A stretch of 11,195 bases of DNA from Treponema sp. (lineage in GTDB: Bacteria > Spirochaetota > Spirochaetia > Treponematales > Treponemataceae). A program made the translations under genes and the position numbers. Below are positions 6,293 through 11,195 of this stretch, in pieces. A model generated the notes under the pieces. That model saw only the letters and a program-made list of their open reading frames with translations, ran no database searches and was not told the DNA's origin. Position 1 is the stretch's first letter. Every line of letters begins with the position of its first letter. The stretch covers positions 1 to 11,195 of the forward strand of contig JAGARY010000057.1 of NCBI GenBank assembly GCA_017622055.1, written 5' to 3'.

Positions 6293-7732
6293 TTAAAAAT
6301 GTCGTGAATAAGAATTTTCTATGCCAAGTTGTTGGCGATATTTTGCAATTGTGCGGCGGGAAATTTTTATTCCTTCTGAGTTTAAGATTTTTTCTAGTTT
6401 TGAATCTGACAAAGATTTTCCGTTAGATTGTTCTATATATTTTTGGATTTTTGATTTTATTACGGTAGAAGAAATTTGTTCATTTTCTTTTGTTAAAAGT
6501 CCGGATGCAAAGAAGTAACTTAAAGGAAAAATTCCCCATTCTGTTTGAATAAATTTGCTGTTTTTTTTGTTTGAAATTCTAGAAACTGTTGATTCGTGAA
6601 TTCCTAAAAAATTTGCAATTTGAACTCTTGTTAATGGTTTTAAAAAATCAATTCCTTTTTCAAAAAAATCCAACTGATATTTTACAATTGCGCAACCTTG
6701 CAAAACCAAAGTAGATTCTCGGAATCGTAAATTATCAATAAAATCTTGAGCTTGGGAAATGTATGATTTTGAATTTTTATAGATTTCTGAGTTTTTGTTC
6801 ATTCCTAGCAAAAGAGAATCATCAATTGTTAAATCTGGAAGTTCTTTTGAAGCATATCTAATTTGAAAGTAAAAATCAGAATCAGAAGAAACTAATCCTT
6901 TTGCAAAATTATCGGAAGGAATAGTACCGGGAACTTTTTCTATTTGCAAAACAATATCAGAAAAAAGATTTTCAGAAAAACTTGTGTCGTGGGAAAATCC
7001 TTGTGCGGGGCGGGGATTTAATTTTTTTATAAAATCAATGGCGTCAATTACCGCATCTTCAGTTAAAGGAATTGTATCAATCAAAAGTTCTGGAGCAAAG
7101 GCTTGTTTGTGCCATTTTATTTTGTAGTTTTGGATTTTTTTTAATATTACAGAAGGATTCATAGGATCCAACATATTTAAATTTCCATCCAAAATAAAAA
7201 GTGCCAAAGGTGGAGGATTTTTTTTGAACTTTGCCTGAACCAAAAGGCTTTCTTCCAGGGTTTTGCAACAAGTTCCAACAGGATCTAGCCGTTGAATAAT
7301 TTTTATGCATTTATTCAGTAATTTTTTTGTGTGATTTGGATTATTAAAATCTAAAAGAGATTCTGGAGCCAACATTGAACCATAACAGCCATTTTGATCT
7401 AAGTTGTAAATGAGCCTTTGGGAAATTTCAAGTTCAGTTTGGGTAAGTGGCATGGAATTTATTTGGTGCAACAAATGTGATTGCAAAGATTCTGTGTAAG
7501 TTTCTTGATTTTCAATTATTGCTTGAAAAGCATCTGACGAAGCATAGTTTTTGTTATTTTTTTTATATTGAACTTTTACAAAGGGATTTTCTTGAACAAA
7601 ATTTGCAATTTCTTGATTTAAATCTTCATTTGTCATAGACAAAAAAGACATTGCTTGAATCTGTTTTTGCGAGATTTTTTGGTGTTGAGTTTGAACTGTA
7701 ACTTGATGTCTTCGCTGCTCAATATTTGCCAT
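6293..7732 (-). CDS. rpoN: RNA polymerase sigma-54 factor
   Basis: Directs RNA polymerase to -24/-12 promoters that need an AAA+ activator. The protein has 479 residues from the ATG at 7732. Region I is Gln- and Leu-rich (QHQKISQKQIQAMSFLSM, 16-33, then NQEIANFVQENPFV). The core-binding part holds LDPVGTCCKTLEESLLVQ (149-166) and LNPRPAQGF (238-246). The DNA-binding HTH is LTRVQIANFLGIHESTVSR (367-385), and the RpoN box is RRTIAKYRQQ (459-468), close to the consensus ARRTVAKYRE. The frame extends upstream to a TTG at 7801, but that stretch is the hpf terminator hairpin, so it is not coding. No Shine-Dalgarno site precedes the ATG; a TATATT at 7744-7739 suggests a very short or absent leader. 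No matching sigma-54 promoter was found in this window. Confidence 0.95.
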   Translation of the reverse strand: MANIEQRRHQVTVQTQHQKISQKQIQAMSFLSMTNEDLNQEIANFVQENPFVKVQYKKNNKNYASSDAFQAIIENQETYTESLQSHLLHQINSMPLTQTELEISQRLIYNLDQNGCYGSMLAPESLLDFNNPNHTKKLLNKCIKIIQRLDPVGTCCKTLEESLLVQAKFKKNPPPLALFILDGNLNMLDPMNPSVILKKIQNYKIKWHKQAFAPELLIDTIPLTEDAVIDAIDFIKKLNPRPAQGFSHDTSFSENLFSDIVLQIEKVPGTIPSDNFAKGLVSSDSDFYFQIRYASKELPDLTIDDSLLLGMNKNSEIYKNSKSYISQAQDFIDNLRFRESTLVLQGCAIVKYQLDFFEKGIDFLKPLTRVQIANFLGIHESTVSRISNKKNSKFIQTEWGIFPLSYFFASGLLTKENEQISSTVIKSKIQKYIEQSNGKSLSDSKLEKILNSEGIKISRRTIAKYRQQLGIENSYSRHF

Positions 7733-7754
7733 ATAAATAATATAGAACGAAATT

Positions 7755-7793
7755 AAAAAAAAAGCCATTTTTGACAAAGCAAAAATGGCTTTT
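7755..7793 (-). terminator. Strong intrinsic terminator between hpf and rpoN
   Basis: A perfect 14-bp stem (7780-7793 with 7760-7773), six-base loop, and nine T on the minus strand (7763-7755). It ends hpf transcription 19 bases after the stop and lies entirely inside the false upstream extension of rpoN. rpoN therefore depends on readthrough or a promoter squeezed between 7755 and 7732. Confidence 0.9.
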
Positions 7794-7811
7794 AAGTTCA
7801 ATTTTTACAAT

Positions 7812-8099
7812 TTATTTTTCTTGAATCTTATCTTTTTCTTTTTTGATTTTGTTATCAAGAACATCCATCATTTTGTTTAGAGCTGCTCCAAAGTCATAAT
7901 CTAAACCTGTAACGTGAGCTTGTCCGCCCCAACGGAAGTTTACAGTTGTATCGAATGAATATTCTTTATCGTGTTTAATACGCATAATCAAATCTACGAT
8001 TAAATCATCTGCGTATGCAATTCTTTTTAATTTTGTATCTATCATGTCTGATTGTTTTTGATCTAAAGTAAACCCTACTGCATTAATTGATGGTGTCAT
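7812..8099 (-). CDS. hpf: Ribosome hibernation-promoting factor, short HPF/RaiA type
   Basis: A 95-residue S30AE-family protein that binds the 30S decoding region and silences ribosomes in slow growth. Visible family features are the N-terminal strand (INAVGFTLDQKQ), the helix with I-D-T-K-L-K-R-I, the strands DLIVDLIMRIKHDKE and DTTVNFRWGGQAHVTGLD, and the second helix DFGAALNKMMDVLDNKIKKEKDKI. It lacks the C-terminal dimerisation domain of long HPF, so it would resemble E. coli HPF/YfiA rather than the long Firmicute form. The ATG at 8099 is chosen because AAGGAG (8111-8106) lies six bases upstream; the frame continues to a TTG at 8129 without support. It sits beside rpoN, as in proteobacteria, but upstream rather than downstream of it. 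Confidence 0.88.
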   Translation of the reverse strand: MTPSINAVGFTLDQKQSDMIDTKLKRIAYADDLIVDLIMRIKHDKEYSFDTTVNFRWGGQAHVTGLDYDFGAALNKMMDVLDNKIKKEKDKIQEK

Positions 8100-8105
8100 A
8101 ATTTT

Positions 8106-8111
8106 CTCCTT
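8106..8111 (-). promoter_or_regulatory. Shine-Dalgarno site fixing the hpf start
   Basis: On the minus strand AAGGAG lies six bases before the ATG at 8099. Confidence 0.85.
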
Positions 8112-8193
8112 GCGAAACATTTTTATCAAAACAAAAGTTTTAATGCCATGTTTCTAAATAATATAAATCCTGAATACTCAGAACCTTTAGTAA

Positions 8194-8222
8194 AGTATAC
8201 TACTAGAATTTTGAAAAAACAA
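8194..8222 (-). promoter_or_regulatory. Candidate promoter of hpf
   Basis: On the minus strand TTGTTT (8222-8217) lies 17 bp before TATACT (8199-8194). The start would be near 8187, giving a leader of almost 90 bases. Confidence 0.48.
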
Positions 8223-8254
8223 ATTTTATTTTAGATAAGGATTGTTTTAATTTG

Positions 8255-8298
8255 AAAAGCATACTCATAAAATTAAATAATAGAATGTGTATGCTTTT
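8255..8298 (-). terminator. Hairpin, probable terminator of the serine hydrolase gene
   Basis: A 10-bp stem (AAAAGCATAC at 8255-8264 with its complement at 8289-8298) around a 24-base AT-rich loop, ending in TTTT on the minus strand. The loop is long and the T-run short, so strength is uncertain. It lies about 130 bases beyond the hydrolase stop. Confidence 0.45.
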
Positions 8299-8300
8299 TA

Positions 8301-8325
8301 TATTTAGGGTTTAATACAAACCCTA
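8301..8325. repeat. Hairpin repeat, copy A
   Basis: A perfect 10-bp inverted repeat (8303-8312 with 8318-8327) with loop AATAC. The 25 bases 8301-8325 match 8373-8397 at 21 positions, and one stem pair differs by a compensatory change (see copy B). Confidence 0.72.
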
Positions 8326-8332
8326 AAAACGG

Positions 8333-8369
8333 CCGAGTCAATACCTTGAGCAAAGCGTGCATTGACCGG
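8333..8369. other. Bulged hairpin between the two related hairpins
   Basis: CCG-A-GTCAAT (8333-8342) pairs with ATTGAC-CGG (8361-8369), nine pairs with a single bulged A. Its single-base bulge recalls the bulged stem of the 50-bp repeat, but the sequence differs. A GC-rich patch in AT-rich intergenic DNA, which suggests it is kept or recently acquired. Confidence 0.58.
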
Positions 8370-8372
8370 ACG

Positions 8373-8397
8373 TATTTAGAGATTTATACAAACTCTA
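8373..8397. repeat. Hairpin repeat, copy B
   Basis: TAGAG (8377-8381) pairs with CTCTA (8393-8397). Compared with copy A, the pair G8308-C8322 is replaced by A8380-T8394, a change on both sides that keeps pairing. The inner part of the stem is weaker than in copy A. Confidence 0.62.
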
Positions 8398-8400
8398 GAA

Positions 8401-8414
8401 CGAAGTGAACTTCG
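8401..8414. other. Perfect palindrome next to the hydrolase stop
   Basis: CGAAGT, two bases, ACTTCG: a six-base-pair dyad 13 bases past the hydrolase stop. The two-base loop is too small for a good RNA hairpin, so a DNA-binding site is as likely. The rest of 8100-8300 holds only the hpf leader and promoter. Confidence 0.45.
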
Positions 8415-8426
8415 AACAAAGCCTTT

Positions 8427-9686
8427 TTATTTTTTCACCAAATAATCAGCCACAGCTTCATAAGCTGGAATTGAAAGAGGATCTATAAATTTGTTAGAAG
8501 ATAAAGGATTTGAAGAAAATCTTGCAATTACCATTTTTGCCACAGGATCAATATAAATTGCTTGACCATGAACACCTCTTGCCATAAAAGCACCGTGTTT
8601 GTTATTTGTCATCCACCACAAATTATGATAACTCCAACCTTTTAAACTTGGATATTCTCCACCTTTTTCAAATGCTTCCACAGAACCACCACCAAAAAGT
8701 TCTTTTGCTGCTTTTTTTGGAATTACCTGTTTGTGATTAATATAACCTTCGTTTCTAATCATTTCTCCCAAAAGAGCCATATCACGCAAATTCATATTCA
8801 ATCCACCACCAGCAAAATCTTTTCCTGCACTATCAATTTGAAAAAAAGCATCGTAAGCGACACCCATTGGTTTCCAAACAAGTTCAGAAAGTAAATCTGC
8901 AACAGTTCGGCCCGTAACTTTAGAAATTAACCAACCAACAATTTCTGCATTTACAGTTTTGTATCCAAAAACTTCACCATGCTTTTGATTTTCTAGTTTT
9001 TGGACAGTAGGAAGATATTCATAATAAGATTTTGGACCTTTTGCTTTTTCAGAATGATACACATTTCCAGCATTAGAAAATTCCCAAATTTCTGCTTTTG
9101 GGTCATTATAATCTTCGCTATATTTAATTGCAGTTGTCATATCCAAAATTTGTTGAACAGTAGCACCTGCAAAACCAGAATTTGCCAATTCAGGAATATA
9201 AAATTCAATTGGTTTTTCAGGGTGAATCATTTTTTCTGCAATTAAAATTGTTGCCAAAAGTCCTGTTACCGATTTTGTCACAGACATTGCGGCGTGCAAT
9301 CCGTCAGATTCCAAACCACCAAAATATTTTTCATACACAATTTTTTCGTTATGCATGATAATAATTCCGTCCACATAGTTTTTTTCCAAAGATTCAGCAA
9401 AAGTCATTGGTGAAGTGGAAGAAACATTCCAAGGCACAAAAGTTATTTCATCAATTTTTCGATCCAAATCGTATCTAAACTTGTATAAATCTGTTTTTGC
9501 TGCACTTACATTTCTTGTAGGAAAAAACTCACGCATGTGATTTACACTATAACGCAATGCCGGAAATTCAAAAAAACTTCCATCTTTTGCCGAAATAATT
9601 TTTTCTTTTTCAGGAGGAAATCCCATCATCCATTTTAATTTTTCTGGATCAGAGTCTTTTGCATTTAAAATAACATTTTGTTCCAT
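8427..9686 (-). CDS. Serine hydrolase of the beta-lactamase / NylB-EstB family
   Basis: A 419-residue penicillin-binding-protein-fold hydrolase. The nucleophile motif SxxK is S135-V-T-K138. The catalytic Tyr is probably Y242 in GYKTVNAE, followed by IVGWLISKVTGR as in 6-aminohexanoate-dimer hydrolase and EstB-type esterases. The GGGLNMNLRDMALLG block (293-307) and HGQAIYIDP (373-381) are also typical. The substrate could be an ester, amide or peptide; classical beta-lactamase activity is not implied. There is no signal peptide (the N-terminus is polar), so it should be cytoplasmic. The ATG at 9686 has GAGG nine bases upstream (9699-9696), a rather long gap. It is divergent from the PepSY-like gene and stands alone on its strand. 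The family call is firm, the substrate unknown. Confidence 0.9.
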   Translation of the reverse strand: MEQNVILNAKDSDPEKLKWMMGFPPEKEKIISAKDGSFFEFPALRYSVNHMREFFPTRNVSAAKTDLYKFRYDLDRKIDEITFVPWNVSSTSPMTFAESLEKNYVDGIIIMHNEKIVYEKYFGGLESDGLHAAMSVTKSVTGLLATILIAEKMIHPEKPIEFYIPELANSGFAGATVQQILDMTTAIKYSEDYNDPKAEIWEFSNAGNVYHSEKAKGPKSYYEYLPTVQKLENQKHGEVFGYKTVNAEIVGWLISKVTGRTVADLLSELVWKPMGVAYDAFFQIDSAGKDFAGGGLNMNLRDMALLGEMIRNEGYINHKQVIPKKAAKELFGGGSVEAFEKGGEYPSLKGWSYHNLWWMTNNKHGAFMARGVHGQAIYIDPVAKMVIARFSSNPLSSNKFIDPLSIPAYEAVADYLVKK

Positions 9687-9724
9687 ACTTTTTTACCTCA
9701 TTTTTTTTAAATAGTCTTACTTGG

Positions 9725-9753
9725 AAAATAATAATTGCAAAATCTCTAGTCAA
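9725..9753 (-). promoter_or_regulatory. Candidate promoter of the serine hydrolase gene
   Basis: On the minus strand TTGACT (9753-9748) lies 17 bp before TATTTT (9730-9725). No equally good plus-strand promoter was found for the divergent gene; TATATT at 9791-9796 is a possible -10 without a convincing -35. Confidence 0.48.
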
Positions 9754-9829
9754 TAAAAAAAAATTATTCCACTTTTAAAATAATCTTTATTATATTCACA
9801 ATATAAATATTTAAAAAATGAGGTGAATT

Positions 9830-10252
9830 ATGAAAAAAAGCATTATTGTTTTGTTGATTTTATCTGTAACATCTTTTATGTTTGCAGATAAAAGAATTTC
9901 TCCAAAAAAAATACCCCAAAATGCGTTAGATTTTATTTCTGAACATTTCCCTTCGTCAAGAATCAGACATGTTGATATTGATGATGATTTGTATGAAGTA
10001 AAATTAGATTCTGGTGTAAAAATTGAATTCAACATTGATGGAACTTGGGAAGAAATTACTGGGCGTCGAGGACTTCCTACAACTATGCTTCCAGAAGCGG
10101 CCGTAGAATATCTTCTTAAAACTTATCCAAATGTGAATGTTGTAAAAATCGAACAAAATTACAACAATTTTTACGAAGTAGAACTTAAAAATGATTTAGA
10201 AATCTACTTTACACTTTCTGGCGAAATTATCAACGAAAAGTTTGATATGTAG
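9830..10252 (+). CDS. Exported PepSY-like (BLIP-like fold) protein
   Basis: A 140-residue protein with a signal peptide (MKKS, hydrophobic, ending MFA before DKR; cut after Ala19). Two tandem PepSY-like units follow. The first (about 27-78) runs from IPQNALDFISEHFPSSRI to YEVKLDSGVKIEFNIDGTW; the second (about 87-135) from LPEAAVEYLLKTYPNVNV to YEVELKNDLEIYFTLSGEI. Each has a helix with a Phe/Tyr-Pro end, then strands carrying YEV-L---- -I-F/Y-F and a Gly turn. This is the pattern of the 'beta-lactamase-inhibitor-like, PepSY-like' family, a fold name rather than proof of inhibition. The ATG has GAGG six bases upstream (9820-9823). It probably acts in the periplasm or at the surface; partner unknown. 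Divergent from the serine hydrolase. Confidence 0.85.
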   Translation: MKKSIIVLLILSVTSFMFADKRISPKKIPQNALDFISEHFPSSRIRHVDIDDDLYEVKLDSGVKIEFNIDGTWEEITGRRGLPTTMLPEAAVEYLLKTYPNVNVVKIEQNYNNFYEVELKNDLEIYFTLSGEIINEKFDM

Positions 10253-10258
10253 ATTATT

Positions 10259-10305
10259 GTCGTCCCCGTCTTATTCATCATTTTTCCGTAAACCACGAGG
10301 ACGGC
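10259..10305. other. GC-rich dyad after the PepSY-like gene
   Basis: GTCGTCC (10259-10265) pairs with GGACGGC (10299-10305), seven pairs with one G-U; an alternative register pairs CCGTC (10266-10270) with GACGG (10300-10304). The loop is long and no T-run follows, so it is not a convincing terminator. It is unusually GC-rich for this intergenic DNA. The remainder up to 10392 shows nothing clear. Confidence 0.3.
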
Positions 10306-10392
10306 AAACATTAAGTTCTATATTTCCATTTTTATACAATTTCTTTATATATTTTGATTTTTTTCTGCCAAATATAGATGTAAAATGAACTT

Positions 10393-11195
10393 ATGGAAAA
10401 TTTTTATACAACATCATCAGATAAAATCACAAGACAATATTTTGATTCATTACTATTAGAAGCTCGATATTTAGACAGTGCAATTCCTTCTACAAGTTTT
10501 TCCCTTTTTGGCAAGGATTTTTCAACGCCAATTATGACGGCCGCTCTTTCTCACCTTCACAACACCGCCGAAAACGGAATGATTGTTTATGCAAAAGCTG
10601 CAAAACTAAGCGATGCGGTTCATTGGGTTGGTATGGGAGAAGATTCCGAACTTGAAGAAATTGTAAAGACAGGAGCGGCTTCAATAAAAATTGTAAAACC
10701 TCACGCAGAAAACAAAGAAGTTTTTAGAAAAATTGAACATGCCGAAAAATCTGGTTGTTTTGCAGTTGGAATGGATATTGATCATTCTTTTGCTGGCGAC
10801 GGAAACTTTGACAATGTTTTGGGGCTTCCAATGGCTGCAAAAAGTTTTGACGAACTAAAGGATTTTGTTCAATCAACAAAATTGCCATTTATTGTAAAAG
10901 GGGTTTTGTCTGTTCAAGATGCAGAAAAATGTGCAAAAGCTGGCGTTAAAGGAATTCAAGTTTCTCATCATCACGGAATTATGCCTGCTTCCGTTCCGCC
11001 ACTTATGATTTTGCAAGATATTCGCAAAGCCCTTGGTCCTGATTTTCCAATTTTTATTGATTGTGGAATTGAAAGCGGCCTTGATGTTTATAAATGTTTG
11101 GCTCTAGGTGCAACTGCCGTTTCTGTTGGTCGCCATTTAATGCCACTTCTTAAAAAAGGCCAAGAAACTGTTAGCAAACGAATTAACGACATGAC
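10393..11195 (+). CDS. FMN-dependent alpha-hydroxy-acid dehydrogenase-like protein, 3' end missing
   Basis: The gene runs off the right edge; 267 residues are visible. It is a TIM-barrel flavoprotein of the lactate/glycolate oxidase group. TPIMTAALSHLHNTAENGM (45-63) corresponds to the FMN-binding start of the barrel. PFIVKGVLSVQDAEKCAKAG (165-184) holds the conserved FMN-contacting Lys169, and DCGIESGLDVYKCLALGATAVSVGR (223-247) forms the phosphate-binding loops. The usual active-site motif SNHGGR appears as SHHHGI (191-196): the catalytic His (193) is kept but the substrate-binding Arg is replaced by Ile, so the substrate may not be a normal 2-hydroxy acid. The N-terminus is short. The ATG at 10393 has no clear Shine-Dalgarno site. 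Reaction and substrate are unknown. Confidence 0.85.
   Translation, partial: MENFYTTSSDKITRQYFDSLLLEARYLDSAIPSTSFSLFGKDFSTPIMTAALSHLHNTAENGMIVYAKAAKLSDAVHWVGMGEDSELEEIVKTGAASIKIVKPHAENKEVFRKIEHAEKSGCFAVGMDIDHSFAGDGNFDNVLGLPMAAKSFDELKDFVQSTKLPFIVKGVLSVQDAEKCAKAGVKGIQVSHHHGIMPASVPPLMILQDIRKALGPDFPIFIDCGIESGLDVYKCLALGATAVSVGRHLMPLLKKGQETVSKRINDM

Noticed and set aside
7733..7801. 23-residue hydrophobic extension of RpoN from a TTG
   Set aside because: The apparent membrane segment is encoded by the hpf terminator hairpin and its T-run.
9811..10035. Minus-strand frame opposite the PepSY-like gene
   Set aside because: The plus-strand gene has a signal peptide, ribosome site and recognisable domain repeats; the antisense product has none.
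1..11195. Sigma-54 (-24/-12) promoters that might link rpoN to local genes
   Set aside because: No TGGCAC-N5-TTGC-like site with correct GG-N10-GC spacing was found in the intergenic regions; near matches were inside genes or misspaced.

Overview
The window is AT-rich bacterial DNA. Several small exported proteins with short lysine-start signal peptides, one of them rich in beta strands like an outer-membrane barrel, suggest a two-membraned cell. Together with an Rpn-type nuclease tail, a divergent sigma-54 and a short HPF, this fits a host-associated spirochete of the Treponema type. That assignment is inferred from protein style and is only moderately certain. No rRNA, tRNA, CRISPR array or intact insertion sequence was seen.

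Left edge (1-591): the C-terminal end of an Rpn-family recombination-promoting nuclease, then a leader region with an intrinsic terminator just before carB. Next (592-3849) is a full-length carB, the large subunit of carbamoyl phosphate synthetase. The track-length frame could extend further upstream, but a strong Shine-Dalgarno site fixes the start at 592. carB ends in a folded 3' region and a terminator (3851-3979).

Middle (3983-6134): a compact accessory-looking block. An XRE-family repressor on the minus strand faces three plus-strand genes for exported proteins: a DnaJ-like zinc-knuckle protein with ten CxxC pairs but no J domain, a putative outer-membrane beta-barrel protein, and a small secreted beta-rich protein. 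The block is bracketed by two direct copies of a 50-bp hairpin repeat (3851-3900 and 6141-6190), 46/50 identical. This is the best candidate here for an undescribed system.

Right of the block, on the minus strand: rpoN (6293-7732) lies downstream of hpf (7812-8099), separated by a strong terminator. A hairpin-rich interval (8255-8414) includes two related hairpins with a compensatory base-pair change. Next comes a NylB/EstB-like serine hydrolase (8427-9686). Divergent from it is an exported PepSY-like protein (9830-10252). The window ends inside an FMN-dependent alpha-hydroxy-acid dehydrogenase-like gene (10393 to the right edge) whose usual SNHGGR motif reads SHHHGI.

Functionally, carB, rpoN and hpf are housekeeping or global regulatory genes (pyrimidine/arginine precursor supply, alternative transcription, ribosome hibernation). 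The XRE-controlled exported trio looks like an inserted envelope module of unknown role.
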